From NCBI GenBank assembly GCA_013397935.1, contig VZRN01001099.1, positions 300,225 to 364,224 of the forward strand: 64,000 bases of DNA, written 5' to 3'. The translations under genes were made by a program, and so were the position numbers. The notes below the pieces were generated by a model, which ran no database searches, had not been told where the DNA came from, and saw nothing but the letters and a program-made list of their open reading frames with translations. Positions 15,972-27,472 of the stretch are shown here, one piece after another. The stretch's first letter is position 1; every line of letters begins with the position of its first letter. This DNA comes from Dasyornis broadbenti (Eukaryota > Chordata > Aves > Passeriformes > Dasyornithidae).

Positions 15972-18900
15972 GTAAGTATGGCTCTTGAATGTGTTGCATT
16001 CCTAATGCATTTATGTTCTGTGAATACTCCTTGTTACTGTGCTCCATGTATCTGTAAACAGTAGCTGTCAGTTCATATTCTCTAGTGATTATGGTCTTTG
16101 TTTTCATCTATATATCTCTGAGAATTCCGAGAAGGAAGCTTAGTTTTTTTAATGCCTGTTGTTCCAGAAAGGTCTTTGATTCTTTGGTCTTGTTTTATTT
16201 TACCTTTTTCTTGTGAGATTGTTTTTTCAAATAACGCTGTCTCAGCAATTCTGTTTGGTTTTTTTTTAAGTCTGTTCTATAACTATGAGGCACTTTACAT
16301 GTAGGGTTAGAGGTCATCTCTGAACCATCTGTACCAAATACTAATGTAGCTGTATCCCAGGATTTACAGAGATGCTGAACAAGCTTCAATGGTCACAGCT
16401 GTCAGGAAGAGCTTGGAACGCTCTGCTCAAGTAGCCCAGCTTTCATATGACACCAAGCAAATATTTTTCTGAGACTACAGGACTCTGTATTTTGACTTGG
16501 ATGCCCTATCCTGTCCACAGGACTGTTCCACCTTCAGCTCACAACTGAATACACTAAAAATTTAAATGAAACTTAATGGGAGGCTGGAATGTATCAGGCA
16601 TGGCTGATACTGCAGTCCTTTTGATATGCCTGCAATGTTTTTCAAAGCTACATTCATCTCTGTAATTTTATGGCACTGATCGTGGCACTCGTGGCACTTT
16701 CGTGGCACTGATCATACTGTAATTGTGGAACTTTTACCTGTTTTTTAAGTAGTATTGAACTAGATTTAAGCATGGAGCTCAGCCTGAATAACATTAAGAT
16801 ACTGAAGAGCTATAAATACATGCAAGATATAAATACATGCATATAAATAAATGCAATAAATTCTCTGACAATTTTGCTTTACAGTCTACCCTTATTTCCT
16901 CTGAGACACTAAAGTCAGTCAAACTAAAGACAAACATGTTAGAAACAAAGACTATTAACTCCAGGATTTCTTTTCTCCCCTCAAGGTTCTGTTGAACTGT
17001 CATGATTTTAGCTGTAGTTTATTTTTAACTACATCTGAAAATACCTTTTTTTCTTAGCTAGAATCTAAAAAGTAGCCAACTTCAATGAATTAATTTAGAA
17101 GATTTTTTAGACTTGTTATCAATGATTTCCTAGTCTCATTGATGATGCCCAACATCATAGCCAATTAAAAAAATGTATGTGAAATAATTTTTTTTCTGCA
17201 GTACTGGTAGTTATCTGAGCAGGGCTTTTGAGGATCCTAATTTTGGACTTGTGAACCTAAATTCCAATAAAATCTCTTTGTTGAGTCTGGCAGAGAAATG
17301 TTAGACTGTACCTCTGGGGAAAAGAATATTATATAGCCTCGGCAGAGAAATTTGGGTGTAGAAACCTTGGGGCAGCCAAACCCAAGGAGAACATTTGAGC
17401 CAGGCTTTACTGCTTTGCACTTTATTTCTGTTTTCTGGGGTCAAGAATGTATGTGAACTGTATGTAATGTGTGACCCGTATTTCTCAAGCTAGTTGGTAA
17501 AGATGATTCTCATCAAGTGAGTAATGAGTCCATACATTATGCTTCATTATGAAGCTGATTTTAAATACCTGATTTCTAAGATCATGTATAATGACACTAA
17601 CCTAGAGGGCTTTACCTTAGAGATCCAGATCATTCAAGTAATTATTTCCAATATATGTTAATGCTAATAGTAACCTTTGTGGTATGGCTGATAAATCATA
17701 TACGTGTAGCAAAACAAATATAGGTGTTGGACTTCTTTTTATTGAAAACCTACAACAGGTGTTCAGTCTGACTCAGAGATCCAGATTTAGTCATTGAATG
17801 TCCATGCTTTATAACCTGGATTCCAAAGGGAATGGGAAAAAACACCCCAACAAGTTCTTACCCTGTAACATTTGAAAATACTGTTCGTGCAAGAGAGGCA
17901 GAAGTTTCAAAGCTACTATGCTCTTTCAAGTCTTGTAACGGGGGTGACTCCGAATGATTCATAGAGAGCAAGCTGTGCTGAGCTCACCTCTTCCTCATGT
18001 GGGATAGAACGAGCAGCTTTCCAGTAAAGGACCAGGCGTCCCAGTGGCTGACAACTGTGGCTCAGCTCTGCAAGTCCTCAGGGAAGAAGGCTAATGACAC
18101 ACCAGGCTTTAGCAAAAGTACTTGGCAGGCCAAGGGAGATGATGATTCCTCTGTGCTTATTGCTCACGAGACCACCTCTGGAATACTGTGTCTGGTTGTG
18201 GCCTCCCAGTACAACAGAGACACAGACAAAGAGGAGCATGTCTGGGGAAGGCTGCTTGCCTGGAGAAGAGTGTGCTAAGCACAGACCTGTTCAGTCTTCT
18301 GCTGAGTGAGAAGGAGCAGTAGAGACTCTTGTCAGAGATATGCAGTGAAAGAGCAGCTGGCAAATACAGGTTGCAATTGCAATTTGGTTTGAGGAAAATG
18401 TTTTTCACTATGAGAGTAATGAAACAATGGAACAAGGGCACAGAGAGGCTGTGAATTTGCCATTCCTTTTATATACTGGAAACTTGACTATCAGGCCTCA
18501 CATGACCTCATCCAACTCCAAAGCTGGCCCCACTTTGAAGGTGGATGGGGTCACTGGCCATCCAGAGGTGACTTCCACCTTGCAGCACTCTGATTCTGTG
18601 TCAACGTAGGAGATGCATCAGAAAACCCAACCAGGAGGATCCCATCCATGCTTCAGGAATTCTGCTGCTGCTGCTTCAAGCACTACATCTAATTGTATAA
18701 TTCACATGGTTATTATGCCTGTGGACATTTTGGTAGCTTGGGAGTTTTTACTCTAATGTCCTGTTAACAGGCACATAGACATCCCATTTTTGTGTTTCAG
18801 CCAACAGGACAAGAGTCTGTCTATCCACCAGCTGGTCAGTACTCCTATCCTGCTGTTCCTGGAGGATTCCCTCCATCAGGAGGAGGGACTTATCCTGCAG

Positions 18901-21900
18901 CACCACCGAATGCTGGGTTTCCAGGGGCAGCAGGATATCCTGCCATGGGGGGCTACCCTGCTTCCGGGGGCTTCCCTGGAGCTCCCCAGACTGGAGGAAT
19001 GCCACCTTATCCTGGAGGTAAGATCCTTTGTTAGAGTACCAGTAAGGAGTGATTTCCAGTGTAACCACTCCCTGTGCTTGTTAGAAATCGTAAAGAAAAG
19101 CAGCTTTGTTCAGTGATCAGTTCAGGCAGCAGCTTGCAGGCAGCCAGCCAGGTTGCCACCCAGCAGTAAATACCTGCATGCTGATGGCAGGGCCTTGGTG
19201 GTTCTGGGTCACTGCACAGACATGGAGAAATTGGCCTCTTGCGTAGCTCTGCTCAATAACCTGGCTCATGTTGTGTCAAGAAGTCAAGTACAAAATCTAA
19301 GCATGCTAAAGTCTGGATTTTTTTTTTCCCCCTGGCTCCTCCAGGCCCTGGCTTTGCTGCGCCTCCCACTGGCCCTGGTTTTGGTGGCTATCCACAGCCT
19401 CCTGCCCAAAGCTATGCAGGAGGTGGACCTGCACAAATTCCAGGTATGTCATATATATGAAACTTCAAGATTAAATTAAGAGACACCTGGATAGGTAGTA
19501 ACAAATTAGATCCTTACCTTTGTTACTTGTAGCTGTTGAGGTTTGTAGGCTGTGCACCTCCTGCCACCTTTCTTGACCAGGGCACTGAAGGGCTAATGAG
19601 AACCAGCTCTGTAGGTACTACATCCAAAAGGGATGGCTGTCCCTAATTAATGATCATGATGTAGTGGTTTAGGTGCTTATCCTCTTTCAAACACAAGTAT
19701 CTGATGAGAACTGTGAAATCGAGAGTCCACATTCAATGAGTATCTAGCAGTTCTGTTAATCTCAATTGCATTTTTCAGATCTGCGTGTCCACAGTGGTCC
19801 CTGGCATACTGGAGAAAGAGGAAAGGAGAATGCACACATTTGCTTAAAAGCAGTGCAATGTCTGTAATGCTTTGAGTGGTCAGTTACTATAGAGATGATT
19901 TTTGTCCTGGAATGTATCAGTTGTGTTTTAAAGAAATACAAAGCAGCAAAACCTTTCTGTTTTATGGTTGCTCTGTTAACTCTGGTACTAAGTCACTATT
20001 AAAATGATAAGTAATATGCATACCTATTATGAATAAAAATCAAATTCCAGTACAAAACAATTTAGTTTAGTTTTTGTATTCACTGAGCTTTTGATCACAA
20101 AATGAGATTCCTTCAATCCTTTTTGCAGCAATGAGTTCTGAGTATTTATTGTTTACATGCCAGGCATTTTAAAGTATATATAATGGCTTTTTAAGAGAGT
20201 ATGGGACACACATTCTTCATTTGTGTGGGCTATCTTGGCTTCTGTCAAAAATAGCAGAATTTAATAAGGAGAGACCCTTCCAGTTCCCACAGCACCAGTA
20301 AATTTAGTATTTTTAGAATTGTCTTGCTAGTGTATGTACCAAAATGCATCTGTGCTTCTTCCCATTATTCCCAAGGAAAGAAATTCAGTTATTGATCATG
20401 GTAGGTATCATTACTTAGGAAACAGGCTGTGTGCAGTGGTAGGTCTCCCTTTATATTCAGATTAGATGGTATTTCCATAGTAAGAGAAGACCTAATTAAC
20501 AACTTCTACCTTATTCTTTATTTTCACTAGGATTTCCTGGTGGACAAGTACCATCCCCAATGCCTGGTCCGGTATGTGCTTTTTTCTCCTCTATAATTCA
20601 TCTTACATGGCTTCTGTAGTTTTAATGTTTTTACAGCTGATTTCCAAAGGTTTACACTGTGTTCTGCATCAGGAGTTTCCATCTACCCTCAGTGCAATTT
20701 TGCCCTGATTCTGTGTTAGAGGAAGAAATGGAGAACTAACAGATAGCTCCTTCTGAAGTACTAATTGCAGAGTTGTGATTTTAATTTGAATTTATACTGT
20801 GCAGGATATCTAGTTACATGTGACTCTTGTTTTCAGCCTGCTGCAGTGGTTCAGTACACCCAGGGTACAATTCAAGCTGCTCCAAACTTCGATCCTGGCA
20901 GGGACGCAGAAATTCTCCGCAAAGCTATGAAGGGTTTTGGTAAGTAAGCAATAGAAGTTTTAGTTCCTGTTGATCTAACTTCCTAATGCCATTTTGTTTT
21001 CTTTAGTTTTTATTTAACTATACTTTATCCCTGAAGCTTTTCAAAAATTACACTTTCAAAATGGCTTGGGCTATTTAGCAGATGAAGTTACATGGAAAAT
21101 TTGGTAGACTTAAATAGCAGCCACTTAGTATGTAACTGCCCAGATGCAACAGTATAAAATGCAGTCTCCGGGGGACTATTTTGCATTGTTACATGACATT
21201 GCCCTTCTATTTCTAAGGGACTGATGAGCAGGCCATCATAAATGTTGTTGCTAACCGCTCCAATGATCAAAGGCAAAAAATCAAGGCAGCTTTCAAGACT
21301 ATGTATGGCAAGGTACGTTCACTAGTTCTTTGAATTCGTAAACCAAACCAAACTTTCAGCTGCTGCTTTGACTGCCTAGTTGCATTTTAGTCCTGGGGGG
21401 TGATTTGGGCATTTTTTAAAATGCACTTCTTTTGGTTATATTTCATGCGTATTGGAAGACATCTGGTATTTGACACAGTGTTGTCCTGATACCTGGCAGA
21501 AGCAGGGGTGGGGGAAGCCTGGAGGCCGTCCCTGACGACACAAGAAGCTTCTCTGCTTCTCTAAAGCTCGATAGAAAATAATCAAGCTTAAACTGCCCTT
21601 GTATAAGTGTTTGAAACTACTGAGTTCTTTATGCACATAAACCAGCACTGAAATCTTCTTTTTCCCAAGAAACAAAGAAACTGATTGAGGATTGGATAGT
21701 AAATAAAACTCCAGGTTAATTTAACATCTTTCCTCTGTCATTTTTGCAACCTAAAGTGAAATTTTGTAATTGTGGCATTTTTCAGGACCTAACTTGGTCT
21801 TAATTAGTGAGGAGGTACCGGGGAAGAGCTGAGTTGTCATAGTTTTGGACAGAGGGTAGTTCTTCATAAGAAATAAAACAAAGCTTTACAGGAAAAACAG

Positions 21901-24900
21901 CACAAAGGTAGAAATAAGTCATAAAAGTAAGTTCTAGTTTGATCTTTCTTCAGCATATAATCTATATATGCCTAACACTCTGCAAAGCCTTTTTGTGTTT
22001 ATAATTGAACAGGATTTAATTAAAGATCTGAAGTCTGAGTTAAGTGGTAATGTGGAAGAATTGATTCTAGCACTCTTCATGCCTAGTACCTACTATGATG
22101 CCTGGAGTTTACGTCATGCAATGAAGGTATGGTATTTCTGTGAAGGAAACAGTTTAAAACTATCTTAAAATGCTCACCTAAGAACACCTGGTCCCAGCAT
22201 TGTTGAAAAATATGCTAGTGTCAAACAAATCCTGGGATTGCAGGGCTTAAAATTCTTTTCTGCTGCGTCCCTCAGTTCCAGACGATTTCTGCAGGATTAG
22301 CCAATTCAGGGCAGATGTCCATTCAGTAGAGGATGAAATACTGCAAGACGGAACCTTGTTCTCCACCACTTGGGTGTAATTTTTGCTAGGATCTAGAAAG
22401 GGCCAGGGTGTTGTTAAAACCATAACCACTGTTTACACTAAAGGTACATACCTTTCCTTACTAGGAACAATGTTACTGAAAGGTATTTTTGATTATCCCT
22501 TTTTTCCCCTCAAAAGGACAATGAAAAAATAATTTCTGAAGGTCACATGATGGATGTTCAGGAATTAAGACAGCATTTAGAGATTAGGTGAGCTTGTTGG
22601 TTTAAACTTTTAACTCGGGTAAACTGGTACATCCAGTTTACTGGAATGCCTTGTTTGTTTGAGCTGCAGCAGCTAGCAAGTGGCTGATGGTGGAAATGAG
22701 TAACTCAACCCATGTATGAATGCACACCTTCTAGAGAACATGGAGTGTAAATAAAGATCTGCCTTTAATGGGGAGTAGCCACTCAACCATTTTCAAAAAT
22801 TCATAATGTAAGATTATCTCACTTACATCCCCTCTCCTGTCTAATCCTTGTCTGAATTGAGATGACCATGCCAGTAAATCCCCCAGTACACAGAAATCTC
22901 AATTAACTTTTTTTCTGGGGAGGGAAGAAGCTATGAAAAGTTCCACATTGAGGAAGCAGCCACATTTGGATAGGGAACACATCTGTGTACTGACCAAAAC
23001 GGAATTTACATGTGTACCTTTGACTTTAATGATTATCATAAGGCTCTACCTTCCTTCAGTAAGTTTCCAGATTAAGGTTGCCACAGAATTTCCTTCCTAA
23101 ACCATTCTCCAGTTAACTTTGGCCAATGTCACTGTGTATAGTTTAGGGCTGTTTTTCTGAACTGCTGCAGAATGGCATGTTTCAGGAATCTTCATTCCAT
23201 TTTAAGTATACAGTGGATTTGGTGCTTTCATACTGCAAGGATGCTGTTCTTACAATGTAGATTGTATTAAGTTTTGAAATACCAGATGACTGCCTTATTT
23301 CACAGTTGAAGAAAACTGCATAGGTAGTGCTCTATAATTATGCCTTTGTTTTCTCTGCCTACAGGGAGCAGGCACTCAGGAGAGTGTGTTGATTGAGATC
23401 CTTTGCACAAGGACAAATCAGGAAATTCGCGAAATAGTGAACTGCTATAAATCAGAATTTGGAAGGGACATTGAACAAGACATCAGATCAGACACTTCAG
23501 GACACTTTGAACGATTACTTATATCTATGTGCCAAGTGAGCTTTAATTTTTTTTTTTTAATAGGATAACAGTGTACAGTCTGATGTGTGTAGTCATAATC
23601 GCTCCATAAATTGCCTGCATATGCTTGGCAAGAGGCAGATTTTTAAGAAATTAGCCCTGGGTCATTGATTTAACCCCAAGATACAATACTTCAGTCCCTC
23701 ATGAGATACTTATCTACAAATCCATGATGAATTGTGTGACCTAATTTAGAACCCTCGATTAGTATCAGAACTGTGGATAATGTGGATATACTGTGCAGAT
23801 ACAACCCAATGGTTCTCTAAAGCAGTGCTCTACACTGCTGTTAGAGCAAGATACTTTTTATTTTTTGCGTATATTAACAAAGTAATCTGGATGAAGCTGA
23901 CTGGATAACCTCTGTGGTATGTAGAACGCCTGTGAGAATACCTAGGAGCAAGATAAGACATGCCACAGGCAAAACTTACCTCCCAAGTTACTCCACAGCC
24001 TGCCTTCCCTTCACATCACCAGAATCAGGGAGGTGCTGCTGTTGAACTCGGATGACCACTGGAGCTTGTTTATCTTGTATCATTTACCAGGGCTTGTTTT
24101 GTGTTGAAGAATAGTAACTTTCAGTTACCCGTATTTAGGAAGAAATATGTAACTAATGCAACTTCCCACAGATCTCTGATCAATTTGCCTATTTCTGTTA
24201 GAATTTCTAAGACACTTCTCTATCTCATTGAGTTCTACCTTTGTGAGAGTTCAGCTATGCTCTACATACTTGGTTAAAAGTCAAAATCCACAAGAAAGCA
24301 AACCTGGAGAAGCTCATGCTGCTTAATTTTTATTTTGATAAATCCAGTAGTTTACAATAACTGACAACCACAACATTTAAATAGTATATTAACCACTATA
24401 GATACAACAGTATTTGAAAGCATGTATTCAGCCTACTCAGCCAGTATGTTTAGCTGTATCCATCCATGCAATGGGCAGCAAAAAACCAAAATAATCACGA
24501 AAGCACATAAAATGTCATATAAGCCCTACTGACACAAGTGTAGTAAGTGCTTTCTGGAGACATTCTTACTTGAAATAAGCAACTACTAAATAAAATAGGA
24601 GGGAGACCTGAGATATTTCAGGTGTGCATATTCAGTAAGGTAATTCATTAGTTCATTTGGGAAGAGTCTCTGCAACTTGAAGCCTAGAAACAAACAAATC
24701 AAGAGAAAGCTTACATTATTAAGTAAAACAAGAGAAGTAAGTACAATACTTAATTAGAAGTATGAGATGTATTTGTATTTGTTTCCTATAAGGAATATTA
24801 AACCTAAGAGAAGTTTTAAAACAATGTAATGTATTTCAAACTGCTATTTCTCTTTCTGCTTCAAGCTTTGAAGATACGTGCTTGGGTTCTATGTACACAG

Positions 24901-27247
24901 CAAGCAATTAAAGCATAGCCATCTCTGTGAAATTTCATTTGAAATCTGTTGTGTTTGCATTAAGGGTAATCGTGATGAGAATCAAACTGTGGATTATCAA
25001 AAAGCTCAAGAAGATGCTCAGCGTCTGTACCAAGCAGGTGAAGGAAAACTTGGGACTGATGAATCTTGCTTTAATATGGTTCTGGCAAGCAGAAGTTTTC
25101 CCCAACTGAAAGCAACAGTTGAGGCATACTCCAGGGTAGGAGTTCTTCACAAATAAGCTTGGTCAATGCATTTTACATTAAGGTTCGAGTTGTTAATGCA
25201 TTTCATCATTCACATATTAATCTCATTTATTTGTAGATTGCTAATCGTGATTTATTAAGCAGTATTGACCGAGAATTTTCTGGAAACGTGGAACGTGGTT
25301 TGAAGGCTATTGGTAAGTTATATGTTCTCCCCTCCCCCCTTATCCTTTAGGAATTAAACCTAAATGTAACTGAAAAAGAATCCAATTCAGCATTGGCCAT
25401 ATGGCAATGATCACACAGAGACTCTGCTAGCACAGAACTTCAATGATTCAAATGATTCATCTTGCAGTTAAATGAAGAAAATAAGCATCCACCATGAAGA
25501 AGTCAGTTTCAAATAAGAAAAAGCCACATAGAAACTACTTGTCAGTTCTCTGGGAGGGCAGGAAAGTGCACAGAACTAAGGGTAACTGGTTACTGTTTGT
25601 AGCTGAATAGTTCAGAGTTCTCCAAAAGGAGGTACCAGTGTCACAGAGCTGTGACTGGGTATGCAGCTTCTCAGCAGAGACAGCTGTGCCACCCACACAG
25701 ATAACCTCAGAGCCAACATGAACCTGCTGAAAGCACAGTTCCCTTTCCACCCCCTTCCCTACCACCATCTACCCCAAAAATCTCAGCTAAGGACAACTTA
25801 GCAAAATAGAAGACCTGTTTTGAATTCACTTTTTCCTACTGACTTGTTATAGTAAATCAGTTCAACACAGTTCCACCCAATTAACTGACAGTGAAAATCA
25901 GTAATATTTAGCAGTAAATCTGGAGATACCAGATGTATCAGTGCTTACCCAAATTACAGCAATTCTGTAGCCATAATGGATAAGCAAAAACTTCCCTGAG
26001 TATATTCTACTCAACAGTTTAGTGGGAAAAATTCAGGTCTGAGAATCAGGTAGAAGAATAATGGCTCATCTCTGAGTGTGAGCAATCTAACTGAAATACA
26101 ATCCATTCTGTAACTACTAGAGTGAGAACCTTCTACATCTGTACTTTTCTTAGTGGGATTCTAGCAATGGAACATGCATAAACTACCTTGTGTCCCAGTA
26201 TCAGCTATCCGAGGAGAAGAACCGTTTTTGAATTATCTGTTTGAGAATTAAGATTACAGAGAGCATTAAAAAGCACTTCCAGAGGAGTTAACTGCCAACA
26301 ACCTTAAGTTTTTGTGTGAAGGAATAACTTTATTTGGTCAACTTGAAAATAAGCCGAGCTCTATAAACAGGTCCCATTATCCACAGTAACTGGATTTTCA
26401 CTGACACCAACCTCTAGCTGTCTACAGCAAAAATCCTGAGTTGATCCTGCCAGGTATCACTATACAGAATAAAATACTGGAACTAATCCTAACACTATAC
26501 TTTATTGCAGTGCAATGTGCTTTAAATCGCCCAGCCTTTTTTGCAGAAAGACTTTATTATTCTATGAAAGGAGCTGGCACAGATGATTCTACCCTCATCA
26601 GAATTGTAGTCACTCGCAGTGAGGTAAGAAATTTTCTCCTGTGTACAAGTCACACAGCAGAAAGCCATCTACCCAAACCAGCTTGTAACTTAGTCCTCCT
26701 TTCACAGCTGTAAAAGCATGTACTGCATGAAGCTTTTATGGGGCTCATATTTAGATGAATGTGTTAATTAGTTTTAACACCAGCTTTCATGTAGTAATTT
26801 AATTAACTCTGGCTAGATAGTAGTAACTGCATGTTTTCCTTTTTAATTGTTGTTGCCTATCTGCGTAGCAAGTGAGCACCTCCAGGTGAGAAATTCACCT
26901 GTTCACAATCCTAACAAAGCATGGAAGATCTGCTGGACTCTGCTTTAGGAGCTGCTCCTCTGTCCTTGGAGGGACCAGCTGGCTTGTCCACTGCACAGGG
27001 TTAACTGCACATCTCACCCTTGCCATGTGTTCTCTAGTTCACAAGGGAGGACGTGGGGTGACTGCCTAGGATTGAAATCATACACTGTGGTTAAGTTTTC
27101 TGCTTTTTTTTTGTCTTTGCACAGATTGACCTTGTGCAAATTAAACAGATGTTCACACAGATGTATCAGAAGACTTTGGCTACAATGATAGCGAGTGATA
27201 CAAGCGGTGATTACCGACAGTTGCTGCTGGCAATTGTTGGGCAATAG
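15915..27247 (+). CDS. ANXA7: Annexin A7 (synexin; gene span, exons joined)
   Basis: Ca2+-dependent phospholipid-binding protein linked to membrane fusion and exocytosis. Twelve coding exons join in frame to 459 residues (human: 466, or 488 with a muscle/brain cassette exon). Residues 1 to about 150 are Pro/Gly/Tyr-rich, beginning MSYPGYPPSDGYPAFPGYP, with many GYP and PP turns. Residues about 157-459 are the four annexin repeats. Their Ca2+-site loops are visible: KGFGTDEQ (170-177), KGAGTQES (242-249), GEGKLGTDES (324-333) and KGAGTDDS (401-408). The C-terminus is LLLAIVGQ, as in human. All introns are GT-AG and all phases fit. No sequence matching the human cassette exon was recognised between exons at 20571 and 20837. 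It is convergent with PPP3CB, a neighbour also in human 10q22. Confidence 0.97.
17990..18610 (+). mobile_element. Degraded CR1-type LINE fragment, sense orientation
   Basis: Within ANXA7 intron 2. Diverged matches in order to CR1 3' sequence: a GAGACCACCTCTGGAATACTG block near 18168, CCTGGAGAAGAG near 18258, a 'TTTTTCACTATGAGAGTAATG' region near 18401-18421, and 'GGTGGATGGGGTCACTGGCC' near 18540-18559. Boundaries are approximate. The small ORFs at 17997-18278, 18094-18309 and 18157-18441 come from this repeat. Confidence 0.6.
18801..19017 (+). CDS. ANXA7: ANXA7 coding exon 2
   Basis: Acceptor TGTTTCAG, donor GTAAGA at 19018. Encodes the long Pro/Gly/Tyr/Ala-rich block starting PTGQESVYPPAGQYSYPAV. 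The other two frames are also open because the sequence is GC-rich and repetitive. Confidence 0.95.
19345..19443 (+). CDS. ANXA7: ANXA7 coding exon 3
   Basis: Acceptor CTCCAG after a pyrimidine tract, donor GTATGT at 19444. Encodes GPGFAAPPTGPGFGGYPQPP and on to GGGPAQIPG. Confidence 0.94.
20531..20571 (+). CDS. ANXA7: ANXA7 coding exon 4 (41 nt)
   Basis: Very short exon, too small for ORF calling. Acceptor TTCACTAG, donor GTATGT at 20572. Encodes FPGGQVPSPMPGP; needed to keep frame between flanking exons. Confidence 0.92.
20837..20939 (+). CDS. ANXA7: ANXA7 coding exon 5
   Basis: Acceptor TTTTCAG, donor GTAAGT at 20940. Encodes the end of the N-terminal domain (TQGTIQAAPNFD) and the first helix of repeat 1 (RDAEILRKAMKGF). 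Confidence 0.96.
21218..21312 (+). CDS. ANXA7: ANXA7 coding exon 6
   Basis: Acceptor TTCTAAG, donor GTACGT at 21313. Encodes TDEQAIINVVANRSNDQRQK and on to KTMYGK, the Ca2+ loop and helices of repeat 1. Confidence 0.96.
22013..22126 (+). CDS. ANXA7: ANXA7 coding exon 7
   Basis: Acceptor TTGAACAG, donor GTATGG at 22127. 38 codons, phase 0 both sides: DLIKDLKSELSGNVEELILA through WSLRHAMK. Confidence 0.96.
22517..22587 (+). other. Candidate cryptic (poison) exon in ANXA7 intron
   Basis: 71 nt preceded by a long pyrimidine tract ending CAAAAG and followed by a strong donor GTGAGC at 22588. It is open in the ANXA7 frame for 23 codons (begins DNEKIISEGHMMDV). Its length is not a multiple of 3, so inclusion would shift the next exon and create a stop within about ten codons. 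No known annexin sequence matches it. Confidence 0.3.
23365..23535 (+). CDS. ANXA7: ANXA7 coding exon 8
   Basis: Acceptor CTACAG, donor GTGAGC at 23536. 57 codons: GAGTQESVLIEILCTRTNQE through LLISMCQ, repeat 2. Confidence 0.97.
24965..25135 (+). CDS. ANXA7: ANXA7 coding exon 9
   Basis: Acceptor CATTAAG, donor GTAGGA at 25136. 57 codons: GNRDENQTVDYQKAQEDAQR through VEAYSR, repeat 3 with LGTDES loop. Confidence 0.97.
25237..25312 (+). CDS. ANXA7: ANXA7 coding exon 10
   Basis: Acceptor TTTGTAG, donor GTAAGT at 25313. Encodes IANRDLLSSIDREFSGNVER through KAI. Confidence 0.96.
26511..26623 (+). CDS. ANXA7: ANXA7 coding exon 11
   Basis: Acceptor TATTGCAG, donor GTAAGA at 26624. Encodes QCALNRPAFFAERLYYSMKG through VVTRSE, repeat 4. 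Confidence 0.97.
27125..27247 (+). CDS. ANXA7: ANXA7 coding exon 12 (terminal)
   Basis: Acceptor TTGCACAG. Encodes IDLVQIKQMFTQMYQKTLAT through LLLAIVGQ and TAG at 27245-27247. Confidence 0.97.
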   Translation: MDLVQIKQMFTQMYQKTLATMIASDTSGDYRQLLLAIVGQ

Positions 27248-27472
27248 AAGATTATCTGGTTTTTTGGTTTGTTTGGTTTTTTTTAAACAAACTGAAGGAC
27301 ATGAAACATGCTTTAAGTAGATTCTAACTATCCTTGTAAAAGAATAATTTTAAAGGTTCCATAATCAAATATGCCTTCTTGATGATTCAGTAAGCTTTTT
27401 GCACTTACAATGCCTTAATTTACAGCACATACTATTCTTTATTGTATAATAAAAGATGTATCTTGTCTGTTA
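27248..27472 (+). terminator. ANXA7: ANXA7 3' UTR and poly(A) signal
   Basis: Short 3' UTR with a canonical AATAAA at 27448-27453. Cleavage site is expected around 27468-27475; the exact end is approximate. Confidence 0.75.

Noticed and set aside
20640..20740. Possible extra ANXA7 exon after TTTTTACAG in the short intron 20572-20836
   Set aside because: In the ANXA7 frame it hits a stop after 23 codons and does not resemble the mammalian cassette exon.
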